A stretch of DNA of 64,000 nucleotides, from contig JANXCQ010000003.1 of the NCBI GenBank assembly GCA_025060195.1, positions 150,792 to 214,791 of the forward strand. The letters run 5' to 3'. Position 1 is the stretch's first letter; every line of letters starts with the position of its first letter. Source of the DNA: Gemmatales bacterium. Lineage in GTDB: Bacteria > Planctomycetota > Planctomycetia > Gemmatales > HRBIN36. Below the pieces are notes generated by a model. That model saw only the letters and a list, made by a program, of their open reading frames with translations, searched no databases and was not told the origin of the DNA. The translations under genes and the position numbers were made by a program. This document shows positions 18,455-26,552 of this stretch, one piece after another.

Positions 18455-19378
18455 CTAGCGAATGCCCAATTTGGCGGCCATCTTGGGATCCACCTCTCTG
18501 ATGGCCTCGGCAATTTTCTTGCGTACGGACTCGAACTGACTGGTATCTTCATAGCAGCGGATTAGGGCGGCTAAGACCTTGGGTTCTTCTTTCACCTGGG
18601 GTGCCAGATGTACTAAGGCCCGCGCGGCGCCAATACGCACAATGTATTCAGGATCGTAGAGCGCCTCCGCCAATGCCGCCGCCGCACCTTTGGCTTGTGG
18701 CCCAATACCAGCCAGTCCTTCAGTGGCTGCCCAACGCAGCCACGGGTCACTGTCGCGCAGGGCTTTCAGTAAAGTCGGAGTGGCGCTGACCGCCGCCGGG
18801 CCGATGTTTCCCAGTGCCACGGCGGCTGCCCAGCGGACCTTGTCGGCAACGCTCGCGTTCAGGATGATTTTTTCCAACTCAGGAATGGCCACCTTCGCCG
18901 ACTCACCAATTCTTCCCAGCGTCGAGCAGGCCCACTCTTGGACGTCGGCATCGCTGTCCTGGAGCAGCTTCCGCACCTGGGGAATTGCCTGCTCCGCGGC
19001 AGGACCGATTGCACTAAGAGCCCGCAAGGCTTCTTTGCGCTCCTCCACCTCGGGCGATTCGAGCAACTTCTGTAGTAACGGTACCGCCGCTCGCGCTTCG
19101 GGGCCGATGTTGCTGATGGCCTGTAACGCGGCCAGTCGTTGTTCAAGGTTTTTGTCTTCCAGGAGCTTCAGCCACTTGCTGAGGGGCACAGCCTTGGGAC
19201 TGGGCTCGTTCTTGGATTGCCGGTTCTCAGCATTAGTAGACCCCGTGCCTTCTTGCTGGGTTAATGATTTAGAATCAGCCTGTCGTCGGCTTGGCTGATC
19301 GCCGCAACTCATTAGCGGCACGAGCAAGGCCAAAAGAATCCACGCACTGGGGACAGTTGAATGCCATGGTCTCGACAT
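18455..19378 (-). CDS. HEAT-repeat lipoprotein
   Basis: A 307-residue lipoprotein. The signal peptide ends in the lipobox LMSC, giving Cys25 as the lipid anchor, followed by a charged linker and about five HEAT/PBS-type repeats (for example ARAAVPLLQKLLESPEVEERKEALRALSAIGP). Such repeats form a protein-binding solenoid. ATG 19378 has a GGAG site 8 bases upstream; an ATG 36 bases earlier lacks support and would put charged residues before the signal. It is paired with the PhnD-like gene 12 bases downstream, suggesting a periplasmic scaffold and sensor pair, which is inference. Confidence 0.85.
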   Translation of the reverse strand: MSRPWHSTVPSAWILLALLVPLMSCGDQPSRRQADSKSLTQQEGTGSTNAENRQSKNEPSPKAVPLSKWLKLLEDKNLEQRLAALQAISNIGPEARAAVPLLQKLLESPEVEERKEALRALSAIGPAAEQAIPQVRKLLQDSDADVQEWACSTLGRIGESAKVAIPELEKIILNASVADKVRWAAAVALGNIGPAAVSATPTLLKALRDSDPWLRWAATEGLAGIGPQAKGAAAALAEALYDPEYIVRIGAARALVHLAPQVKEEPKVLAALIRCYEDTSQFESVRKKIAEAIREVDPKMAAKLGIR

Positions 19379-19730
19379 GGGAAAAGCTCCATAAGCTCTA
19401 GGCCGGTTCATCATTCTTATTGCGTCGTCGAATGCCTGGTTTGTGATTCAGCCTAGAAAAAGCAGCTTGGGAAGCAACTAGGGCATGGTCGCGCTGCGTT
19501 AGATTCCGCCAACGAATGCGCCAGAGGTGGCGCTAAATTCACCCTGGCAGTGAAACTGTTGCCGACCTGTCGAGCAGTTGGTAGCAATGAATATGACCAG
19601 ATACTAACCTCCCTGGCTGGTTCCACTATGCAGAGGGGCGTTGGTCTCGGCTAACCAGCCGGGAAAGTGCCCACTGAAGCAACCAACAAGCTGAAGCTGT
19701 CCGAATTTCACCCCAAGTAAGGAGTGAGCC
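19379..19730. other. Divergent intergenic region
   Basis: About 350 bases between the minus-strand HEAT lipoprotein and the plus-strand oxidoreductase. It should hold both promoters. I see no gene, RNA or clear repeat. Confidence 0.4.
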
Positions 19731-21179
19731 ATGTGGTTAGGTAATCGGCGCGAATTTGTGCGTGATGCGTTAGTGTTTGCGTCGGCAGCGGCGGTCTTAG
19801 GTCGCGACATGCGGGTACCAGCGCAGGAACAACCTGCTTCCCGCAAGGTCGGTCCCAACGACCGAATTCGCGTCGCAGTCATTGGGTTTCACGGACAAGG
19901 CCGAGCGCATTTGACGGGTTTTGCCTCTTTACCCGACACTGTGGTTACGGTGATGTGCGATTGCGACACAGCCGTGCCTGGCATGGAAGCGGTGAAGAAA
20001 ACCTTAGCCGAAGTGGAGCGCCGTCAAGGTTTCATGCCCGAGTTCGTTCAGGACCTGCGCCGTGTCATGGAACGTAAGGATGTGGATGTAGTGTCCATCG
20101 CCACTCCCAATCACTGGCACGCCTTGGCCGCCATCTGGGCCATTCAGGCGGGGAAGGACGTATATGTGGAAAAACCTGTGAGCCACAATGTGTGGGAGGG
20201 TCGGCGTATTGTGGACTTCGCCCGGAAGTATAACTGCATCGTGCAAACTGGGACACAGAGTCGCTCCATGGCAGGCATGCGCGAAATGTTGGCGTTCATT
20301 CACTCCGGAGGCATCGGGAAAGTTACGCTAGCTCGAGGCTTGTGTTACAAGCTGCGCCCCAGTATTGGGCCAAAGGTTACTGCGGAGCCGCCAAGAACCG
20401 TGGACTATGATTTGTGGCTGGGCCCTGCGCCCAAGAAACCTGTCACCCGCCGACGTTTCCATTACGACTGGCATTGGTTCTGGGACTATGGCAACGGCGA
20501 CTTGGGCAACCAGGGGATTCACGAGATGGATAAGGCTCGCTGGGGACTGCAGAAGAATACGCTTTGCAATGCGGTTATCAGCATCGGCGGCCGAGTTGGT
20601 TACGAAGACGCCGGCGAGACGGCCAACACACAGATTTGCGTTTACGACTATGGCGATAGCCAGCTGATTTTTGAAGTGCGGGGCTTACCGACGAAAGACT
20701 TGCTCGGCTGCCGCATCGGCAACATTTGGTACGGAGACAAAGGCTATGTGGTGAGCACGAATTATCAAAGCGGCGCTGCCTTTACGCCCGACGGCCAGCT
20801 AATCCGTAAGTTTGAAGGAGGCGGTAATCATTTTGCGAACTTCATCCGCGCGGTGAAAAGTCGTCGGGTCAGCGAACTGACTGCGGACATCGAGGAAGGC
20901 CACCTGTCTAGCGCGCTGTGCCACTTGGGGAACATCAGCTATCGTTTGGGTAAGCCATATGCGCCCGGTATGGAAAAGGAACTGACAAAGGAAGGACAAG
21001 AGGCTTTTGCCCGGATGGTCGAGCATCTGCGGGAAAATAAGGTAACACAACTGGAACTGTTACGCGTCGGTCCTTGGCTCCAGTTTGATCCGAAGGTGGA
21101 ACGATTTATCAACCACGCCGAGGCCAATGCCCTGCTGAGCCGCGATTATCGTAAGGGCTACGAAATTCCCAACAGCTGA
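19731..21179 (+). CDS. Tat-exported Gfo/Idh/MocA family oxidoreductase
   Basis: A 482-residue NAD(P)-dependent oxidoreductase. The N terminus has a twin-Arg pattern (NRREFVRDALVFASAAAVL) typical of exported planctomycete members. The Rossmann domain follows (IRVAVIGFHGQGRAH near residue 46), with the EKP motif in DVYVEKPVSHN. The C-terminal domain includes the DWHWFWDYGNGDLGNQGIHEMD block with its conserved His. These enzymes act on sugars, inositols and related compounds; the substrate cannot be told. A GGAG site lies upstream of ATG 19731. It precedes the tusA group, with about 115 bases between. Confidence 0.92.
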   Translation: MWLGNRREFVRDALVFASAAAVLGRDMRVPAQEQPASRKVGPNDRIRVAVIGFHGQGRAHLTGFASLPDTVVTVMCDCDTAVPGMEAVKKTLAEVERRQGFMPEFVQDLRRVMERKDVDVVSIATPNHWHALAAIWAIQAGKDVYVEKPVSHNVWEGRRIVDFARKYNCIVQTGTQSRSMAGMREMLAFIHSGGIGKVTLARGLCYKLRPSIGPKVTAEPPRTVDYDLWLGPAPKKPVTRRRFHYDWHWFWDYGNGDLGNQGIHEMDKARWGLQKNTLCNAVISIGGRVGYEDAGETANTQICVYDYGDSQLIFEVRGLPTKDLLGCRIGNIWYGDKGYVVSTNYQSGAAFTPDGQLIRKFEGGGNHFANFIRAVKSRRVSELTADIEEGHLSSALCHLGNISYRLGKPYAPGMEKELTKEGQEAFARMVEHLRENKVTQLELLRVGPWLQFDPKVERFINHAEANALLSRDYRKGYEIPNS

Positions 21180-21294
21180 AATTCGTCCGATGCACTCGCT
21201 TAGCCCAGTTTGCTCGAGTGGGTCCTCGTACATTGATCAGGATGGCTGTCGTGCTTGCAGGCCAAGAGCACAGGGGTCAAGTGGGATCAACGCC

Positions 21295-21585
21295 ATGAAA
21301 CTCGCGGCAGAACCTGTAGAGACGATTTGCGACGAGACGGGATGTGTCCATCGGGTGGACGCGCACTTAGATGTACGAGGGCTGATTTGTCCTGCGCCAG
21401 CACTAGAAAGTCTCAAGGCCACCGCTGCGCTGCGACCGGGCCAAGTGTTAGAAATTATCGGCGATTGGGTGGAATCGAAATTCGAGGTTCCCGCAGCGAT
21501 TTTGCGGCCCGGTTTTAGCATCTTGGCCGTTTTGGAAGATGACGACTCGGATTTGTGGAAAATTTACGTCCGGCGCGACTACTGA
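21295..21585 (+). CDS. TusA family sulfurtransferase / sulfur carrier
   Basis: A 96-residue protein with a TusA-like fold: LDVRGLICPAPALESLKA holds the Cys-Pro-x-Pro motif whose Cys carries persulfide sulfur. Strand and helix positions (GQVLEIIGDWVESKFEVPAAI) also match. The first ~25 residues are an extension with two further Cys (ICDETGCVH). ATG 21295 fits the family start; longer frames upstream are not protein-like. It lies 14 bases before a ferredoxin-like gene and is likely co-transcribed, suggesting a sulfur-relay role. Confidence 0.87.
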   Translation: MKLAAEPVETICDETGCVHRVDAHLDVRGLICPAPALESLKATAALRPGQVLEIIGDWVESKFEVPAAILRPGFSILAVLEDDDSDLWKIYVRRDY

Positions 21586-21599
21586 ACGGGTGGTTAGGC

Positions 21600-22676
21600 A
21601 TGAGTCGATTTCGCTTGACGGTGGTCTTGTCGCAAGCTCAAGGAAAGCATCCTGAGCGTCGGGCGTTAGAAGAGGCGATTGTCACGGGGCTGTTAGGTGA
21701 CCCGCGGTTTGAGGTATCGGTGATTCCGCACGTGTATGATCTTGAAGCCGACCATCCGGCACGGCTATTTCTCACAAGCGTGCGGGGAGACCTGGTAGTG
21801 TTGGCCTGGCTGTATCCCCGTGCGACCTTTTGGGTGTTAGACCGCGACGGCGTGCGGGGCCACTGGGGACAGACTCGATTAAGATCAGCAGATGAGAACC
21901 ATGCAGAGCATAGTGCGACTGAGGATAAAACGGCCTCCGAGAACAACGGGGCTCAGGAGGGTCAGAATGGTCGCGCTGCGCAAATGCGACCGCCGCCGCC
22001 AGAACGATTTATTTACTGCTTGGACTTACGCACGGCGGACAACGCCGAACCGTTTTTAGCGGAGATTCACCGAATCTATGAGGAAGCGGCAGCGCGTGCA
22101 GCGAAACGAGCCCAGGCCGAGGCGCCTTTACTGGAATTAGGCCTACGTCGGCACCTGCCTGCCGACCGCGCCGGGATAGAAAGCGACGCGGCATCCAAAA
22201 GGTTCACGCCGGACGAGCTACTCCGTCCGCCAGCGCGACGTTGGTACCCAGTAATTGACTACTCGCGGTGCACGAATTGTTTAGAATGCCTGAACTTTTG
22301 TTTGTTTGGCGTATATAGCGTAACGGCCGACGGGTTGATCTACGTTAACCAGCAAGACGAGTGTCGCAAGGGTTGCCCGGCTTGCAGTCGGGTATGTCCT
22401 GAACATGCGATTATGTTCCCCGAGTACAAATCGCCCGCCATTGCCGGGGCGAGTTTCGGCGGGATAGAGTCGTTGAAGGTAGATTTGACGAAACTCTTCG
22501 GCGGGGCGGACGCGCTACGGATCGCGGCTGCCGAGCGGGATCGGGAGTTAATCGCTGCGGGCCGGCAAGCTGTCGGCATGACCGTGGGCATTCCGAAGCG
22601 TCAAGCACACAAGCCGAACGCTCCAAAAGATGACTTAGACCAGCTTTTAGACCAACTAGACGCCGCCGATTTATAG
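21600..22676 (+). CDS. Ferredoxin-domain protein (two 4Fe-4S clusters)
   Basis: A 358-residue cytoplasmic protein. The N-terminal ~200 residues (RFRLTVVLSQAQGKHPERRA...) contain a putative alpha/beta domain and a variable charged linker. The C-terminal part has a dicluster ferredoxin fold: CTNCLECLNFC and, later, CRKGCPACSRVCPEHAI. The first cluster lacks the usual Pro after its fourth Cys, and the second has CxxxC spacing at its start. The tail is acidic (DDLDQLLDQLDAADL). It is placed between tusA and a GGCT gene with gaps of 14 and 2 bases. The partner and exact role are unknown; electron transfer linked to sulfur handling is my inference. Confidence 0.8.
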   Translation: MSRFRLTVVLSQAQGKHPERRALEEAIVTGLLGDPRFEVSVIPHVYDLEADHPARLFLTSVRGDLVVLAWLYPRATFWVLDRDGVRGHWGQTRLRSADENHAEHSATEDKTASENNGAQEGQNGRAAQMRPPPPERFIYCLDLRTADNAEPFLAEIHRIYEEAAARAAKRAQAEAPLLELGLRRHLPADRAGIESDAASKRFTPDELLRPPARRWYPVIDYSRCTNCLECLNFCLFGVYSVTADGLIYVNQQDECRKGCPACSRVCPEHAIMFPEYKSPAIAGASFGGIESLKVDLTKLFGGADALRIAAAERDRELIAAGRQAVGMTVGIPKRQAHKPNAPKDDLDQLLDQLDAADL

Positions 22677-22678
22677 CT

Positions 22679-23191
22679 ATGCGCCATCTTTTTGTGTACG
22701 GAACGCTGCGTTGGTGTTTGCTGCCTGAGCCTTATCGGCCCCGCTGTGCACCTGGGGTAGCTCCGCCGTCGGCCCAGTTTGTCGGCGCACCCTTGTGGAA
22801 CGAAGAGAATTTCCCCGGCTTGCTGCAAGCGGTGATGCAAAAGTTGAGCTATGCAGGCACTGGTCAGGTTTGGGGACGATTATATGACTTGGGGCCTTAT
22901 CCGGGGGCAGTGTTGGAGAAGGATGCGGGGAGCGTTATTACGGGCGACGTTTATTACTTACCGCCGGACCCCGCGGTATTAGTCTCGCTGGATGCCTACG
23001 AGGATTATGATGCCCGTTACCCCGAACGCAGTTTATTCCGTCGAGTGCCGGTGAGCGTAACTATGCTGGGAGGCCAGCATTTGGATTGTTGGATTTATGT
23101 TTATAACGGCGACATTTCGCGGGCCAGGCTGATTCCGGACGGAGATTATCTCCAGTATCGACGTTGGAATTTTGCCGTGGCCACGCCCTAA
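22679..23191 (+). CDS. Gamma-glutamylcyclotransferase-like (AIG2/GGCT) protein
   Basis: A 170-residue protein with the GGCT-like beta-barrel fold: it opens with the substrate loop VYGTLR, and DAYEDYD carries the expected catalytic Glu. Members convert gamma-glutamyl compounds to 5-oxoproline, though many are uncharacterised. It has a ~35-residue insertion after VYGTLR. It starts 2 bases after the ferredoxin gene, so co-translation is likely. Together with TusA it hints at thiol or glutathione-like metabolism, which is inference. Confidence 0.83.
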   Translation: MRHLFVYGTLRWCLLPEPYRPRCAPGVAPPSAQFVGAPLWNEENFPGLLQAVMQKLSYAGTGQVWGRLYDLGPYPGAVLEKDAGSVITGDVYYLPPDPAVLVSLDAYEDYDARYPERSLFRRVPVSVTMLGGQHLDCWIYVYNGDISRARLIPDGDYLQYRRWNFAVATP

Positions 23192-23288
23192 CTAGTTCAA
23201 AATCGCTGGCCCGAATAGTTTGGTATCCTGCCCGGCCGAGGAAATAAACTTCGACAGGCAGCGCCAATAGGGTGCGAGGCAGTTGGCA

Positions 23289-23936
23289 CTATCTCTGCCG
23301 GTGGGCTAACCAGACTAGTCCTTTCGGGGGTGCTAACAATTCTCGCAGGAGAAAGACTGCTCGCAGGTCCTCGGGGCGTTCTAAAAATCGGCTGATGGCG
23401 AGCAGCGCTGGTGTAGGACTGCGACGTGGGGTTTGTACGGGGGGAGTAAAGCCCGGTTCTGCTGTTGATGGCAAACGGCCTAGCTCAGCAGTTGGTTTCT
23501 CTGAGCGGGGAACAATAGCCGGCGATACCACCGGAACGACCATTGGCGGCATAACGACCACAGCTTCGCCCGTTGGCGGTTTTGGTGCGGTGGAGGGCTC
23601 CGGCTCGGGAACCACGACGACAACGGGGGGAGTACCCACCACGCGGGGGCGAGGGCGACCTCCGGAGCGTGCGCGCTCTCGGCGCCGCTGAAGGAGATAT
23701 TCCTCCAAATTGCTGCGGGGCCGCGCTTCCCCTGGGACAGGAAGCACCACAGGAGGTTTGTCGCGCTGTTGTCCGGCGATTACCTCGGGAGTAACTACGG
23801 GCTCAGTCCCTTGAGGACGTTTCGGCCGCACAGCAGGCGGTGGCGCCGCGGGACGTAACGCGGAAGACAACACCCAGACCAGAAAGGCAATGATCGGAAT
23901 CAGGTAAATGACCCAATCAGCTGCGGCTAACATCAT
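23289..23936 (-). CDS. Hypothetical membrane-anchored Pro-rich protein
   Basis: A 215-residue protein with one N-terminal transmembrane segment (DWVIYLIPIIAFLVWVLSSAL), a long Pro/Val/Arg-rich linker, and a short conserved-looking C-terminal helix pair (FLERPEDLRAVFLLRELLAPPKGL). I know of no function. A GGGAG site lies directly upstream, inside the intergenic gap of nine bases from floA. Proximity to floA and the membrane anchor suggest it works at the same membrane domain; this is inference. Confidence 0.7.
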   Translation of the reverse strand: MMLAAADWVIYLIPIIAFLVWVLSSALRPAAPPPAVRPKRPQGTEPVVTPEVIAGQQRDKPPVVLPVPGEARPRSNLEEYLLQRRRERARSGGRPRPRVVGTPPVVVVVPEPEPSTAPKPPTGEAVVVMPPMVVPVVSPAIVPRSEKPTAELGRLPSTAEPGFTPPVQTPRRSPTPALLAISRFLERPEDLRAVFLLRELLAPPKGLVWLAHRQR

Positions 23937-23945
23937 GGTCTCCCA

Positions 23946-25019
23946 TTATTGCGGAGGCGGCGGCGGAGGTTGCCCCGTCCCTGGTTCGCGGCGCATTCCA
24001 AGACCGGCCACGGCCGAGCGCATTTCCGTGTCAGCTTGCAAGTTCCGCAAAGCATAGTAATCCATGACGCCGAGACGACCTTGCCGAAGGGCCTCAGCAA
24101 TAGCCAGCGGGATTTGAGCTTCAGCTTCAACCAGTTTGGCACGATTTTCCTCGACTTTGGCCCGCATCTCTTGTTCGTAAGCGACAGCAGCAGCGCGGCG
24201 TTGTTCTGCCTGGGCTTGGGCCACGCGCAGATCTGCGGCGGCCTGATCCGCCCGTAACTTCGCACCCACGTTCTCCCCGACCTCGACATCGGCAATGTCT
24301 ACTGAAACGATATCAAACGCAGTTTGTGCGTCCAAGCCCATGGCCAGCACTTCCTTCGAGATAATGCTCGGATTGGCCAAGACCTGCTTATAATCGTCGG
24401 CTTGACCGATGGCGGAGACGATACCTTGCCCAACGCGGGCGATGATGGTTTCCTCGGTAGCGCCGCCCACTAGACGGTCGAGTTTTGTTCGCACCGTCAC
24501 TCGTGCCTTGACTTTGAGCTGAATGCCATCCTTAGCGACGGCATCTAAAGTACGCGTGCCTTTGGTTGGGTCGGGACAATCAATGACTTTCGGGTTGACG
24601 CTAGTACGCACCGCATCGAGCACGTCACGCCCCGCCAGGTCAATAGCAGCGGCGCGGTTCCACGGGAGATCAATCCCCGCTTTATAGGCAGCAATCACCG
24701 CGGCGGCAGTTTTTGGCACATTGCCGCGCGCCAGATAATGGGCTTCCAGGTCACGCGTCTCCACGCGCACGCCCGCTTGCACTAAGGCAATCTTTTGTTG
24801 CACGATGAGCCGATAGTCCACCTTGCGTAGCATCATGCCGATCATGTCAATCAGCCCAACGCCAGCTCCAGTCAACCATGACTGAATCCACAGGTTGAAA
24901 AAACGGAAGAACAATAGTAGGAAGATAAAGCCGACAAGCCCTGCTACGGCCAACAGGATGTACAGCCAGACTAACCCATCCCGAATTTGTGCTAAGAGCA
25001 AGTATGTCGCATCACCCAT
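23946..25019 (-). CDS. floA: Flotillin-like protein FloA
   Basis: A 357-residue member of the UPF0365/FloA group of SPFH proteins, which organise functional membrane microdomains. A membrane hairpin (~20-45, [20 protein letters not shown]) is followed by the SPFH core: [43 protein letters not shown] and [32 protein letters not shown] long coiled coil follows ([23 protein letters not shown]) and a Pro-rich end. An AAAGGAG site precedes the ATG. A small anchored protein follows 9 bases downstream. Confidence 0.95.
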   Translation of the reverse strand: MGDATYLLLAQIRDGLVWLYILLAVAGLVGFIFLLLFFRFFNLWIQSWLTGAGVGLIDMIGMMLRKVDYRLIVQQKIALVQAGVRVETRDLEAHYLARGNVPKTAAAVIAAYKAGIDLPWNRAAAIDLAGRDVLDAVRTSVNPKVIDCPDPTKGTRTLDAVAKDGIQLKVKARVTVRTKLDRLVGGATEETIIARVGQGIVSAIGQADDYKQVLANPSIISKEVLAMGLDAQTAFDIVSVDIADVEVGENVGAKLRADQAAADLRVAQAQAEQRRAAAVAYEQEMRAKVEENRAKLVEAEAQIPLAIAEALRQGRLGVMDYYALRNLQADTEMRSAVAGLGMRREPGTGQPPPPPPQ

Positions 25020-25286
25020 GATCGCTCCTTTCTCCTTAGGACGATAAACGGGTTTTTACTCTAATCGCGTTATACGAAGCATGCTCCTGGACCATCATCG
25101 TCCCAGTCGAGGGCCTGCCCTGGGATGGCTAGCCAAGCATGACGAAAATGCTAAGGTTTCGATATGCTGGCAACGCTGGGGCCTAGCTTTTGGACCGCCA
25201 AAGCCTATCGGGGCGCCCTCGTCAGAGTAATCGTAGATTGACATCGGGTATTGTATATAAATCTGGCCGATTCCTTCACAAAGTAA

Positions 25287-26549
25287 TCAATGACCCAAGG
25301 GCATCAGGTTGCCAGATGAATCAAAGCACATTTCCCGAGGCGGTCCCATAGGCTGGCAGTGCGTTTGGGGAGGACCCTTGTGGAAACACGCTTCCGAGGC
25401 TTCCACAAATTCCAGTTGCAGGGTATTGCGGATGCGCATGACCCGTGCCGCGCTGGGATCGTCCGGCGCCACGATAGACAAAGCTGCGTCCACCACCTCC
25501 CGGTCGGTCTCAAAATGAACCGGGATAAACGCCCCCGCGGGGTAACCGGCGGTTAGACAGTTGATCACCGTAGCGCGATAATCCATCTTGCGAACTAAGC
25601 GGGAAGTCGTGAAATCCGCTAAGCCGATGCCCGTCGCGTTGCCCTGGGTCTTTTCCGAAAGGTCGCGAACAAAGATAAGTCGCATCTCGGGCTGGGGGAT
25701 GTTACACGCGGACCGTAAAGCACGCTTACGGCCCACCACGTTTGTGTCCATGCCCGAGCCGCTAATTTCCTTACCGATTTCATCCACGATCAGCAGATCG
25801 GCTTGCATCCATGGTAGTTTGGGCAGCCATTGGCGCGCTAAGGTTAATAATTGCTCCTCGCGCGACTCAAACTGTTCAGGCGGGATGGCTTCGATCAAAG
25901 CGGTTTCGTCGTAGGCGTTCTCCACGATGGCCAGACCAAAGGCGACTGATTTGCAGCCCAGAATGTGCCGAGCTACGGAACGCACTACCAAGTCATACGG
26001 ATGGTGCAACAAGATACGATGGTATCGCAAAGCCCCCACATGTTTGCCCAAACCGATCATAAGCATTTTCAACAGTCCGCTCTCAATGGGGCCATGGAAT
26101 GCCGTGTGGGGTTTAATGCGCGCCACTACGCCGATGTGGTCGGCCTCATAAGCGTAGCGGTCAAGCACGACAGGGAATCCTTCCGCTGTGCTCCCAAGCG
26201 TGACGACGTCCATCGTAGCACGAATCGGAGCTTCCACGAAGGACTCCGTGATGCCATACGATTGCAGTACGCTGCATTGACCTTCAGCGGTAGCGCCCCC
26301 ATGACTGCCCATGGCGGGGACAATGAAGGGCTCGGCACCCAAGCGGCGTAAAAACCGCACCGTTTCACGTAAGATCACCGCAATGTGGGCGATGCCACGG
26401 CTCCCGGCGGTCAGGGCGACTGTTTGACCTGGACGAATGCGTCGGGATAAATCCAGCGTTTCTAAAGTTTGGTGCACCGCCTTGGCGACATCCGCAAGAA
26501 GCGGACGTTCAAACTCTTGCCGTACCAGCACCATTTTTGGATAAGCCAT
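25287..26549 (-). CDS. LarA-like (DUF2088) protein
   Basis: A 420-residue relative of nickel-dependent lactate racemase LarA. The DUF2088 signature region FIVPAMGSHGGATAEGQ is clear, as is VVARIKPHTAFHGPIESGLLKML, which holds the Lys/His region that binds the nickel-pincer nucleotide in LarA. The C-terminal half carries VNVxGRKR-like and KTQGNATGIG segments of this subfamily. Many such proteins act on other 2-hydroxyacids, or are uncharacterised, so the substrate is not assigned; no larB, larC or larE gene lies in the window. A GGGGAG site precedes ATG 26549. It is 3 bases downstream of the thiamine fusion gene. Confidence 0.85.
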   Translation of the reverse strand: MAYPKMVLVRQEFERPLLADVAKAVHQTLETLDLSRRIRPGQTVALTAGSRGIAHIAVILRETVRFLRRLGAEPFIVPAMGSHGGATAEGQCSVLQSYGITESFVEAPIRATMDVVTLGSTAEGFPVVLDRYAYEADHIGVVARIKPHTAFHGPIESGLLKMLMIGLGKHVGALRYHRILLHHPYDLVVRSVARHILGCKSVAFGLAIVENAYDETALIEAIPPEQFESREEQLLTLARQWLPKLPWMQADLLIVDEIGKEISGSGMDTNVVGRKRALRSACNIPQPEMRLIFVRDLSEKTQGNATGIGLADFTTSRLVRKMDYRATVINCLTAGYPAGAFIPVHFETDREVVDAALSIVAPDDPSAARVMRIRNTLQLEFVEASEACFHKGPPQTHCQPMGPPREMCFDSSGNLMPLGH

Positions 26550-26552
26550 CCA

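Noticed and set aside
18690..19298. 202-codon plus-strand open frame
   Set aside because: Antisense to the HEAT-repeat lipoprotein; the repeats give it long open frames on both strands.
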